DNA of 64,000 nt from Cercospora beticola (taxonomy: Eukaryota > Ascomycota > Dothideomycetes > Mycosphaerellales > Mycosphaerellaceae), in NCBI RefSeq assembly GCF_033473495.1, contig NC_088935.1:3038001-3102000 (forward strand). The letters are read 5' to 3'. Numbering within the stretch: the first letter of the stretch is position 1; every line of letters starts with the position of its first letter. Below the pieces are notes generated by a model that saw nothing but the letters and a program-made list of their open reading frames with translations, did no database searches and was not told where the DNA came from. Position numbers and translations under genes: made by a program. Of this stretch, positions 24,137 through 34,684 are shown one piece after another.

Positions 24137-26568
24137 TCAACTAGTGAGCCACTCCGGCCAATCTGCGCCAGAGAGCACCCCAGAATCCATCTGGAAGAGA
24201 CTCGACATTGTCTCAGGGGCGAGCAGAACAGACCATGAATCCTGCGTGGGTCTGCCTCCGTTTGGGGAGGTCGAATTCGCCGAGCGGTCTTGCACACCAA
24301 AATCCACAGCACCAGATGTAAAGCATAGTCCAGAGTGCGTAAAAGCCCAGTCAAAAAGTCTCAGCATCCAGGTCAGGCAGGGCCGAGATTCTTGTTGTTC
24401 GACTAGACACGCTGTGCCTGTTCGAATTGCTTCTTCACACATAAGCTTGTCGCTTGTGGTCAAGCCAGGGTTGAGCAGCATTTCGATACAAAGCGCGACA
24501 TTGGTTGCTACTGCAGTTGAGCTACATGGTGTGGCCGGTGTTAGTGGAATAGAGTCTAACTTTGCACGAGTGAATGCTTACAAGGACATGGGAACCAGTG
24601 AACAGACCTGGTGAGTTACTGCCCGTCGAGTGACAGTATCAAGCTCAAAGAGGGAGGCGTGAAGTCGCTCTGTAATGGCAGCCCATTCGGGAGCGGTAGG
24701 ATGATGTGGCTTGCGCAATGCGCGGTAAAACATGCATTCCATCCGGTAACACCATGCCATCAGGACCAGAACCCATACCCCTTCCTGCCTCCAGGACTTC
24801 ACAGATTCGACGCGCAGCTCACGTGGCAGCGCCAATCGCCATTCGAAAATCGCATCTTGTAGATCCGAGACTTGCTTGTCGTCTAGACTGTGACGCTGGA
24901 GGGCAAGCAGTGCGCTGTGAACCGCACTCCCTACTTTGATCAGCTTCCTTTGGCACAACCTTTCAATTTGAGCTCGAAGTGCCTACCAATGCGCGCGAGA
25001 GCAGCCATTTGGATGAGGAACTGCTTGTGGTACATTTCCACAGGCGGAAGCAATCGATCAAGGTAATCTGGACAGCTCGTTTCGTCGTCTGGCCAATCGT
25101 CAACGGTCAGCGTAGGAGTGTCGCACTGCTTCGACCGCACAAGTCGGGCATTGTCGAGACCCGAGATAGTAGTCAAAACGTCACGGATCTGTGTGATGCA
25201 TGTGAGCGCGGAACGCAGTCAGGCTTCGGTTGCTGCAGGATGTGACTGACATATATAACCCAAAAGATGCGCTTCAGGAGCGCGTAAGATTTGGGGTCCA
25301 GCTCATCCTCTATGTGTCTATCCATCAAGCATCAGCGTCATATTCCTGGGCTTCGCAGTGCAGTGCTCGCATGTACCTACTTTCTGTGAATGCCCATTCG
25401 GGTGGCCAGCCGGACAGCGTTGAATGCCTATTGAGCGTCAGTGTCCCCCCTCAACGGCCTGCTACTGAAGCAATGCATGTGGTGCATACAGACCCAGAAT
25501 GTAAAGTCTTTGTCAGAGAAATACGAAACCCATTGAGTACCAAGGAGTAAGGAGCCTTGTAGCAGCGCGAGTTGGCTTTTCTCACAATTGAAATCGTACA
25601 GGAGTGTGGCACGTTGGTAGAAAGACTTTTGGGCAGCGGCGTGAGTAGGATAGCCACATTTTTCGACCAATTCTTTGCTCGCATAGGGCACTGCGTTGGC
25701 TAGCAAAGCTTGGAGCAGGAACGAAGAGTGCTCACGCCGATCGTATGCTGCAAGGAGTTCTCCACGGTCCACTACGGGGGCATATGGGAAAGCATAATGG
25801 AAGTAGACCTTGAACATCTCCTGGCTAAGCCAAATCAGCCACACGACAAGTCACTAGCTCGATAGGTAATGTATACCATGCTTGATCCGGAGGCAGCTCG
25901 AAAGCGCCTTTGGCTGATAAGAACGAAATGTCGTGCTCATCAAGACCCATGAGTTCGAGATCTCGCTGACTCCGCTCGGCCGCAGGCTCCTTTGGCGCAA
26001 TTTCTATCAATCTGCAGGACTCGTGCCTTGCTAGTGCCTCGCCCAAGATCCCGGTCGCGTTGAAACTGTTTTGATATTCCATCGACCTCCAGATCCTTCG
26101 CGAGGACCTTGTGGGCGGCTTTACCTTACCTGAGGCGATCCTTTGGCATATCCGTGCCATGACATCGTCTTCATTCGTTTCTGGAGTGGAAGTCTCGAGA
26201 GGTTGGCCCCAATGTAATTCCATGTCGTCACCTAGAGCGGGCGATAGGCCCTGGCTGAGAGGCGGCGGCTGCGGATCAGACGTATGCTGGGGCGTCAGTT
26301 CCTCAGTTTCAGCTTCTTCACGCGTCGTGCTTTCCGGCAAATGATCGAAGTCCAAGATATCCGCTGCTGGTTCCGCATTCTGTCTCGTCCTGGTTGCTGT
26401 CTTCTTGTTGCGCCGTGTGCGATTCAGTATCCGGCGCCTTTGGCGTGGAGGCACGAAGCATTCGTTCGTGCGGTCAGACGAGGAACATCGAGCACAAGGA
26501 ATGCCGGTCGTGTCGGCGTCACACTTCACTTTGCGTTCGCGGCATGGCCAGCATGCTTCGGAGCGCAT
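24137..26568 (-). CDS. Zn2Cys6 transcription factor with fungal-specific regulatory domain
   Basis: Seven exons: 26568-25877, 25824-25494, 25427-25381, 25317-25251, 25188-24987, 24933-24582, 24521-24137; 691 residues. The N-terminal binuclear cluster has the spacing C6-x2-C9-x6-C16-x8-C25-x2-C28-x8-C37, followed by a basic Arg/Lys-rich stretch. The middle homology region starts near KVYFHYAFPYAPVVDRGEL and includes NAVRLATRMGIHRK and KRIFWVIYIRD, resembling cutinase-regulator-type proteins. An in-frame ATG further upstream (26661) would add 31 residues; I prefer 26568 as it directly precedes the cluster. It lies between the monooxygenase and the CoA-transferase and is the obvious candidate regulator for the run. 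Confidence 0.88.
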
Positions 26569-26722
26569 CGTGGAGAGGCGTCTTACATTGCAATGGGGTT
26601 TTGCGTCAAGAGACAACGAGTGCAATGGAAAGGCCCATCTCGCCTCGGCAGCGCCAAGCATTCACCCCGCATGGTGTCGGAAGTCGGACATTGTTTCAAG
26701 AATTGACCGACTGTCTACAACC

Positions 26723-28939
26723 TTAACTTAGTTGGGGGCTGGGTTCAGTGTCTTCCTCCACCACTTCGACACTCAGATCCCTGGGCCAAAAGGGCGAATC
26801 GACACCATTTCCGCGTGTGCCAACGTTGTATCGGAGCTCGACCGTATCCTTTGGAAACCGAATTCCCGGCCGCACGACCTGCATGTCCAGCCCCAGCGCT
26901 CCACTCCGTCGCCGCTCAAAGAATTCGGGACGAAACAGCGTGTTGGCAGCATTGGCCTGAATCATGCCCAAGTAGGCCGGCACCGTCACGTTCATGCTTT
27001 GAAAGTGACGAAAGGCGCGGCCGCCGTTTCTTTTCAACACGTCCTCCCACACGGCGGGCGGATACTCTCCGCACTGACGCGCCAACCACGCGTTATAGTA
27101 GTTCAGAGCGATATCTACTACAAAAGACCCGCCCCGCTCTGCGCGCTGAATCAGGGCCTGGAGGACGCCGACACATCCCGCGACTCCCGTGCTGTCGATC
27201 AACGTTAGCCAAAATGTTCGAATTATGTCCCACAAGGGAAAATCCCCCGGGTAAGTCGTTCGAGCTCCTAATAGCAGCCTCGAGAGGTCTCTTTTTTGTC
27301 CTATGTTTGAACTTGTCCGTTTCTGATTTGTATTGTGTTAACTCACCAGTAGTCTGAATTCGGGAATACAGGCGTCACAGGCTCATCGTGGCCCATGGCA
27401 CGTCCGAATCCGAAAGAGATGCCCGTGTTCTGCGCAGGCATAAGAAGGTTAGTGAAAGTAATCTCATGCTAATGTATCTCCAAAGTGCAGGGATGGTGAG
27501 AGCCATGCAGGTGAGACAAGCGGAGTCTCAGGCAGGCGGCGGCGGTAGGAGAGAATGGAAGTTCTGCCTACCGCGTCGGAAATCGGCTGCCATCCACTCC
27601 GGTGCTGCCACTCTCCCTTCCAGCCCTATCACAACATCGTGGTCAGCCGCCGCTTGGAAGCAGTCAGTCCATTGACTCACATAGCTGTTTTCGCGAGCAT
27701 ATATCACTCCGAACTTGCGCTCTCGACACTGTTCGAGTATGTTTTCCATGCCAAAGCCATACTTATCAAACACTCCGGGTCGGTAGCCGTCAACAACCAC
27801 ATCGGCCTCCTGGATTAGCTTCCGCAACTTCTCACGATCTTCAGCCTGGCGCAAGTCCAGACAACAATTCCACTTTCCCCAATTCAAGTCCGGATGAAGG
27901 CCTGTAAAGTCGGGCAGGTGTGGCGCCGTCGCACGCATCACGGAGGCGCCGAGCTCCGCCAGTCCGCGCGAGATCGATGGGCCAGCAATCACTCGGGTTA
28001 GATCGACAATCTTGAGACCGGCGAGTGGACGTTGCAGGGTCGCCGTGGCTCCGGCAGATGACCACCAGCACGGTGCCTGGTTTTCTACGGGTCGGTGGTG
28101 CACCTCGAACAGGTTGACATCGGCGTTGGCTCGACCATGGGCGCTGTCGCGGTACGCTTCCCAAGTGTTTGCAATGGTACATGCCTGTTTTGCTTGTTCA
28201 TTCAAGAGTGTTTCGAGGGCGTCTGCGCGGAATTCCATGCACTTGTCGATATATGGCTGATATGAAGCTGCCAAGTTGTCCAGCTCAGGTCGATCGGGTG
28301 GTAATCCAAGTGCAGCTATAGTGGGCCCTGGATTGAGACTCCCTACCACGCCATATCCGTCAGTCATTGGCGTTGGGACGATCCTCAGTCTCCGCATGCG
28401 TCTCTCTTACCATGCAGGTGGATGAAGCGATCATCGGCAGTCTTGTATATATTCGTGGCAGCACGTCGGTACAAAGATGAGGCCATGTTGTGGACATCTT
28501 GCAGAGGAAAGTGATGCGAGTACTTCGCACTCAGCTCTCGCACTGGCGTGGGCGTAACCTGGAACTCGGCGCCAGGGTCAACCGTCAAAACGAGGGAAGA
28601 CATGAACAGAAGCTGGGCGTGGTCACTGGCACAATACGTCAGCTCTTTCAATGCCAACACCCGGTGTCACACAAACGTGTTGATGACGGCGGGCAGAGGG
28701 TCGCTGTTGTATTTTCGTCCCAACAAGACATTGATCATGGCAGCCTCCATTGCTTTCAAGGCCGCCATGCTCTCTGCAAATCTCCAATTGATTGGAATCG
28801 AAGGCAGTGGCGAGCCTTCGAATGTCACTACTGCAGCACATTTGTCGATCTCAGCTGGCAGTCCGGTCTGTCGACGGTTGTTGAGAATTCCATCGTAGAG
28901 CAGCTGCCGGGCCTGGTCTGGTATTGAGTAGGTGTCCAT
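26723..28939 (-). CDS. Family III CoA-transferase (CaiB/BaiF type)
   Basis: Six exons: 28939-28677, 28625-28411, 28342-27681, 27625-27572, 27429-27347, 27191-26723; 581 residues. Signatures: LAGLKIVDLTRVIAGP, LNWGKWNCCLDLR, EADVVVDGYRPGVFDKYGFG, VIYARENSYGWKG, ISFGFGRAMG, and the late NYYNAWLARQ and RFPKDTVELRYNVGTR blocks of the fungal long subgroup. Family members move CoA between carboxylic acids or racemise 2-methylacyl-CoAs; which applies here is not known. Two introns are unusually long (27571-27430, 142 nt; 27346-27192, 155 nt), and the latter contains a dispersed repeat. The first ATG in frame is 28939. It shares a 240-bp divergent promoter with the P450. Confidence 0.9.
27237..27334 (+). 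repeat. Dispersed ~98-bp repeat, copy A, inside a CoA-transferase intron
   Basis: Runs from GGAAAATCCCCCGGG to GATTTGTATT on the plus strand and matches 43051-43151 with only scattered differences and small T-run length changes. It lies wholly within the 155-nt intron 27346-27192 and does not supply the splice sites. Contains a T6 run and a GTTCGA core. Confidence 0.9.
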
Positions 28940-29179
28940 CCTTTCCACATTCGATATTCATCAATCAAGTCGTTGAACAAGGATCTCCCCAAGAGCAATC
29001 GACAACACAGTATTCGGCTTGAGTTTGAGATGATGTTGGCTGCAATCGAGACCAAAGCCGACTCTCGGGCCGAAAGCCAAATCACAGAACCACACCTTAC
29101 AGTACCACGACGCTGATGTATAACACGAAGTAGATCTTCACATGAAGTGGCTTCATAGACAGATGAAGTGAACATCAGC
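28940..29179. promoter_or_regulatory. Divergent promoter shared by CoA-transferase and P450
   Basis: 240 bp separate the two opposite start codons, making joint regulation likely. No specific site was identified. Confidence 0.5.
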
Positions 29180-31265
29180 ATGCTTGCCCAGAAGGTCGAT
29201 AATTCAAACCACCTCGTTGTCGCGTCCACGATCGGCATCGTGGTCGCCTTCCTGCTGTGGCGTCTCCTACGGATTGGTTCTAGGCCGAGCGACTTACCCC
29301 CAGGTAAGCAGATAGTGGATTGACAAGTAACGTTTACAGACTTTGACACTCTTGCGCAGGTCCACCGACTCTGCCGATTTTGGGGAACCTCCATCAGCTC
29401 CCAAAGAAGAACCTGCATGTCCAGTACAAGAAATGGGCCGAAGAATGTAGGCGTATCAAGATTATGACTGTCCAAGCAAGACACCCAGCTGACAGGTCCT
29501 CAACAAGATGGCCCTATCTTTTCTCTCAAGCTCGGCGAGCAGACGACAATTGTGCTTGCCGAAGGCGGCGTAATCCGCGACCTGGTCGATCAACGAGGCT
29601 CAAATTATGCCGACAGGCCCGACCTGTGGGTACGCGGGCTCTTTGATCATTCCAGGATTATCATGAGAGGCTACGACGAACTATGGCGAATGGAGAGGAA
29701 GCTGTATCACGCTCAGCTCAACATCTCAGTCGCCAAGAAATACCTCCTCTACCAGGTAATGCTGTCTCTGATACCGAAATCATGACGCCGCTCACATGAT
29801 GCACTACAGGAGGTAGAAACACATCAAATGTGCACCGAGCTTCTGCGAGACCCCGTCAACTTCGTGCAATACATCGGTCGAATGACTGGAAGCATGGCGT
29901 CGAGCATCGCTTACGGCTTCCGCCTGCCTGACGCTCAGAGCCCATTGGCACATGAGCTCCTTGAGAACTCGCACGGTTTCTTCCATTGCGTGGTACAATC
30001 TCAGTTGCTGGACTGGTATCCATCGCTCAGGCCACTTATCGAATTGGTGCCACGGAAGTGGAATCCTTGGGCTAGGAGCGCCCTCGAAGCGTACGCCAAG
30101 GAGAAGAAGACTTTTGCCAGAGCATATGCCATGGGACTGGAGAGCAAAGGGCAGTGTATGTGACTAGTTTCTGATGGAATTTTTGCTCATACTAATTGGT
30201 ACCCGCTTGATAGGTTTTGCGCGTGATATCGAAGCTTCGAAAGGCGACATGGAACTTCTGACTGATCACGCAGCTACATATGTCGCAGGTATTGCGTTCG
30301 AAGGCGGCGCTGACACTACGAGATATACGCTTCAGGGCTTCATCAAGGTATATCGCTGGAATGTCTCTTGAGTCGCAGTTCTAACAACAATAGGCGATGG
30401 CAATGTTCCCTGAAGTGCAGAGAAAGGCTCAGGAGGAGATTGATCGTATCGTGCAATCAGATGAGCTCCCCTCAGGGAAACATCTCAAGGAAATGAAGTA
30501 CATCAATTGTACAGCAAAGGAGACTGTCAGATGTGAGTCCAGCCTGATTGTCAGACCCCGATCTGCTTTAACGTTGTGGTTCAAGGGATGCCCACTGCGA
30601 TCAATGGAGCGATACCCCACGCGGCGATGAATGAAGACCACTACCACGGCTACCGCATCCCGAAAGGTGCCACAATCGTACTGGCAGTGTGGTCAGCGAA
30701 CCACAATCCAAAGGACTTCGACGAACCGCGTGAGTTCCGACCTGAAAGGCAGGATCCCAATACGACTATTTTCGAATCACAAAACGTCGCCAAACCCAGC
30801 GATCGAGGGCAGTGGGGTTTCGGGTCCGGAAGAAGAATCTGTCCTGGTGAGTCTAGCCCATCCTCCGCTCATTCGATACTTGGTTCTGACCGCAAGCTCA
30901 GGCATGCACGTTGCCCATAACACTCTTTTACTGAGTATTTCGCGCATTTTGTGGGCTTTTGACATACAGAAAGCCAAGGATGCCGATGGTAAGGAAATTG
31001 AAATTGATAGAGACGCATTTGTGGGAGGTGTGTTTCCCTGTGAGAAATTGGTTAGTCGCTGCTAACGTCATGTAGGTCTTGCAGCAGCACCGGCGCCGTT
31101 CCAGTAAGTTGGTATATTTCAGTTAAGCTATTGACTCTAATGATCTTCAGGTGCACCATACGGCCGCGTAGCGAAGCACGAGCAAAACTGGTGCAGAGGG
31201 AATGGGAGAGAATCTCGGCTGAATTGCTGGATAGCGAGGGCAACTATCGGTCTGCAGGCAATTGA
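29180..31265 (+). CDS. Cytochrome P450 monooxygenase
   Basis: Ten exons: 29180-29303, 29360-29446, 29508-29755, 29810-30155, 30214-30347, 30394-30532, 30586-30846, 30902-31027, 31076-31103, 31151-31265; 535 residues. An N-terminal membrane anchor (VVASTIGIVVAFLLW) is followed by the PPGPPTLPILGN hinge. Family motifs: I-helix EGGADTT, K-helix KETVR, a PERQ form of the PERF motif, and the heme loop FGSGRRICPG with the Cys ligand. ER-bound, hydroxylating an unknown substrate. In intron 2 the first AG (ending 29495) sits 2-3 nt from the branch A and is skipped for the AAG at 29507, which restores EYGPIFSLKLGE. Last gene of the 17-31 kb run. Confidence 0.92.
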
Positions 31266-31828
31266 TGTAGCACGATGCAGCCATGGCTATGGCTGAGCAG
31301 GCGTTATCAGACCTGATAAAATCTGTGCTGATAAAAATATCGGTTTGACATCGTGTTAGACATAATTCATAATCCAAAAAGTATATGCAGGACGTACAAA
31401 TATGCGGTATCTCGGAAGAGGCTGTACGTACGTCCGCGCCGCTTTGTTACAACAGGGAACAGAGACATTCTTTCTCTTCTAGAGAGTGATATGCTTTGAT
31501 GCAGAATTCAGTCACGTCTCAGACAGACCTCTCTAGAACCCATCTGGGTCGTTGACAAGCAGGGAGGCTGTGAAAGGTTCAGAATTTCAGAGCAAGGTGT
31601 TCTTCACGATGATCATCTCAGACCGCAGCAGAGATGCACAAGGTGAACCGGAGCGAGACGTAGAGCTCCTAAGATTTTGATCTGCGAACACTCGAATGGA
31701 GGCCTTAGAGAGACATTGGCCATGAGCAAGGGACCTACGGCATCCGAGTGATAAGTGGAAATGTATCAATGAAGAACAGTTACTACGCTGAGAACGTTCT
31801 AATTTCTGTCGATTTATATAACCCGCCG
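31266..31828. other. Intergenic, no gene seen
   Basis: About 560 bp, slightly AT-rich, between the P450 stop and the end of the pirin C-terminal fragment. Nothing supportable. Confidence 0.45.
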
Positions 31829-32320
31829 TTAAATCATGCTTCTACCGATCTCAGACTGCCAATTTTCCGCTCTTTCGAATCCATTTGAGTATGTACTGTA
31901 GTCCATCACGGCTTGTCGAACCTGGGCGGCATTTAACCCGACGAATGGTCCGTATTGGAGCACAGGTTGGTCTAGAGGCATGCCAGAAATCAGGACAAAC
32001 CGAGAGTCCTCCTTCGCACTTGACGGAACATATGCAATTACTTGGTCACCATTTTGTTCAAAGACGGTGTTGTGATAGCGCGGGACTTCTTTAGTTGTGC
32101 TTCCCGTATCCCATACTGTAGTTCCCTCCAGCGTGTACGCAAATGTATTCCATTTGGCCGGAAGAGGCTGAACTAGTCGTCCGCCAGGCGATATCGTTAC
32201 ATCAAGAATCCAGACCGGAGTGTAGGCTAATTCTTGCAAAGAGTCAACGTTTTGCGAGCGGCCTGAAATCACTTTGATGATGGATATCAGACTCAGTAGA
32301 ATGATTAAAAGGTATTGCAT
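31829..32320 (-). pseudogene. Pirin, C-terminal half (detached)
   Basis: The 163-residue frame matches the second cupin domain and tail of fungal pirins: KVISGRSQNVDSL, LAYTPVWILDVTI, WNTFAYTLEGTT, HNTVFEQNGD, LDQPVLQYGPFVG, NGFERAENWQSEIG. Homology starts abruptly at about residue 16 (KVISG); the preceding hydrophobic residues (MQYLLIILLSLISII) are not pirin-like. The first cupin domain is absent here but present alone at 43160-43747 on the same strand, upstream in reading direction. About 25-30 residues usually found between the halves (the CEPRYRDL region) are in neither piece. A short expressed cupin is possible but the parent gene is broken. Confidence 0.85.
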
Positions 32321-32442
32321 TTGCAGAGCTATCTATGGGCAAAGCCCTGGATCAGATCAGAAGCTTGCGTGCATGTGAAGTAGTAAAAAGTCAAGAGTAC
32401 GCCATAACCCTGAGCTCGTGCCCGCTCGTGTCGATGAGCCCA

Positions 32443-33736
32443 TTACTGTCCGGACCCGGACCAAGCATTTGCTGTCACTGCGAAATATTAGCTTGCAAGA
32501 CTGAGATGAGAGAGCACGCGTTGGTAAGACTCACGCTCGTCCGGAAGGCCATGCGGCAGGACGCCGCGCGGCTGCCCATCTGCTGCCGTCTGCTGCTGGC
32601 TGCCCACTTGCTGCTGGCTGCCCACTTGCTGCTGGCTGCCCGTTTGCTGCTCGTTGCCCGTTGGCTGCTGGCTGCCCGGTTGCTGTCCGTCTTGCTGCCC
32701 GTTCTGCTGTCCGTTTTGCTGCCCGTCTGCTGCCGACACGTCCGCCATGGCGGCGTCTGTCAATAGACCTGCGCATTAGCAATATCCTGCTGAGCTCAAA
32801 CGCCAGATCGTGCCTGTGACTTACCTTCTTGCCCGTCTTGCCCGTTGCCCGTGGCGCCTTGCTGCCCGTTGCCCGTGGCGCCTTGCTGCCCGTTGCCCAC
32901 TTGCTGCCCGTTGCCCACTTGCTGCCCATTGCCCATTTGCTGCCCATTGCCCGTAAGCTGCTGCAGCTGCAGCTGCAAAGCAGCAATTTGCTGCGCCATT
33001 TGCTGCACGTTCTGCCCTTGCTGCCCGTTTGCTGCTCGGCCTCCACGGCCTCCACGGCCTACAGTAGATTAGCTTACAAGCAACTCTCGATTGAATCTTC
33101 TTCAGACTCACCACGCTTCTGCCCGTGCCCGCGGCCCGGCTTGGTGATGCCGTCTAAAGGAGAGGTCAATAACGAATACCACGGATCAAACATGGATCTT
33201 ACGCAGCTGCAGCATACGCTGCTTGGTGCCCTGCGATTGCATTAGTACTATCATGAAACCATTGTTGAGCATTACTGACTTTGGCGTTCTTCTTCGGGCA
33301 GTCCCGACGAAAGTGCAGGAAGCTCTGAGCTCAATATCAGTATACATATCATCAATCACGGCTAGCATGAGCATACGCCGCACTCGGTGCAGGCACCGGG
33401 TGGTGGGCGCCGACCCCCACCACCCCCGCCGTCGTCACCGGCACCGCCGGTGTTGAAGTAGTTGTTCTGCAATGCCGCGTTAGCGTACTCGTCCGGTCAC
33501 TGTTGCAGAATACTGTTTTTCTGTAGTTGACACTTACAACTTGAGCAGAGCCGAAGCTCTGGTGGAAAGCCACTATATATACACGTTAGCATAAGCACAT
33601 GCTGCAGCCTCGCACGATCGAAATCCCGTTGGTCAAGCCCTCAGCATGTGCAGGTGAAATTGAGATGAAATTGGGTGACATGATGTGCTCGGTCGCACCA
33701 CCTTGAGACGAAACGCCGTGACGTGAAGTGCTCGGT

Positions 33737-33774
<38 letters not shown>

Positions 33775-34286
33775 GTGATGTCGAGACGAGATGCCGTGAC
33801 GTGAAGGAGTGGAGATGCGAGTGCTTGTGCTTGTGAAGGCCATGCGCATGCCAAATGGCACAGGGAGAAGAATGCTGAAGTTGCTGTCCACGTACTTTTG
33901 AATTTGTGTTCGTGAAGAAGAGAGGAAAAGTTGGGAAGTCAGAACGCTCAACTACTTCAGCGAGCGCGCGGCCCCACAGGCGCCAAAGCTACGCGCGCGA
34001 GATTCACACAACGCCTGACCTTACCCTGCACATCAATGCCTTGAGCTACAGCGGAGATCATGCCTTGCACTGTGAAGAGTTCCGTGAAGAGAACGAGCTC
34101 AGTGCTCAATTGCCTGTTGCATACATTATGGAACTCTTCATCGACGGGTCTCAGCGAGCTTGACGCGTCCAGGAATTGCTTTGCCTGAGTATCGAATAGA
34201 CCTGCAATGCACGGCAAGTGACAGTTCTGTCCATTCATCGCTCTGCGACTCACCATGCTGGATTCATCGACTTCAGCTGCTTCCAT
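32443..34286 (-). CDS. Intron-rich CCHC zinc-knuckle / RGG / GQQ-repeat protein (N-terminus uncertain)
   Basis: Eight downstream exons are firm: 33572-33538, 33466-33377, 33324-33280, 33230-33203, 33153-33112, 33058-32825, 32768-32535, 32477-32443. All introns between them are 49-71 nt with good donors and branches (one TACTAAT), and every phase fits. They encode a CCHC knuckle split by an intron (C-TE-C-GSFL-H-FRRD-C), an RGGRGG motif, a Gln-rich amphipathic stretch (QQMAQQIAALQLQLQQL) and many GQQ-type repeats. Two upstream exons (34286-34254, 34184-34025) keep frame and give a 311-residue model, but need a 452-nt intron that contains the 35-base G tract. RNA or single-stranded nucleic acid binding is likely from the knuckle and RGG; no known orthologue is recognised. 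Divergent from the gene at 34685. Confidence 0.6.
32578..33010. repeat. Degenerate TGCTGCCCGT-type tandem repeats (GQQ codons)
   Basis: Two blocks (about 32578-32735 and 32842-33010) built of 10-24 bp units such as TTGCTGCCCGTTGCCCACT. On the minus strand they read as GQQ, GNGQQ, GSQQQ and GATGNGQQ. Unit changes are mostly in multiples of three within the exons, so the repeat evolves under a coding frame. The exons carrying the two blocks are both 234 nt. Confidence 0.85.
33737..33771 (+). repeat. Uninterrupted G35 tract
   Basis: Thirty-five consecutive G residues, flanked on both sides by near-identical sequence (GAGACGA-A-GCCGTGACGTGAAG at 33705-33728 and 33783-33805). It lies in the long intron of the minus-strand gene, where it reads poly-C. 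Length may be inexact in the assembly. Confidence 0.9.
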
Positions 34287-34684
34287 TAGTACTGCGATGT
34301 TCCTGCTCTTGCCAAACTTGCTCAAGCGGGATGTGGGTCTTGGCCGCCCAAACTCAATTCGCGGTCCATATCGTTCCCTCGCTGAATGAACTACACGACA
34401 CGCCATTGAGATAATTCAATGCGTCGCGTTCTGTGCGGTAGACTTCTCCGTTCAATCGCATACCCATGTTGAGTGTATTTACGAATTTTGGAGTGTCCTG
34501 CAATACTGAGATCCTACGCGTGTCAGACGCGAGGAGACTGCCCGGTCGATGTCGAACAGGATGGGAAGGCACGACAGCAGCACCTGCCCGTAGAGTAACA
34601 AGTCATGTAGAACGTTAGATACACATACACACAATCAGAGAACGATAGCACCCTAGCAACTCACCGATTCCTGCACCGATCAAA

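Noticed and set aside
26723..27235. A separate small gene starting at 27235
   Set aside because: It is the last exon of the CoA-transferase; conserved sequence and phase join it to the exon ending at 27347.
32443..34286. Retrotransposon Gag
   Set aside because: A CCHC knuckle alone is not enough; the gene is intron-rich and has no adjacent reverse transcriptase, protease or integrase and no LTRs.
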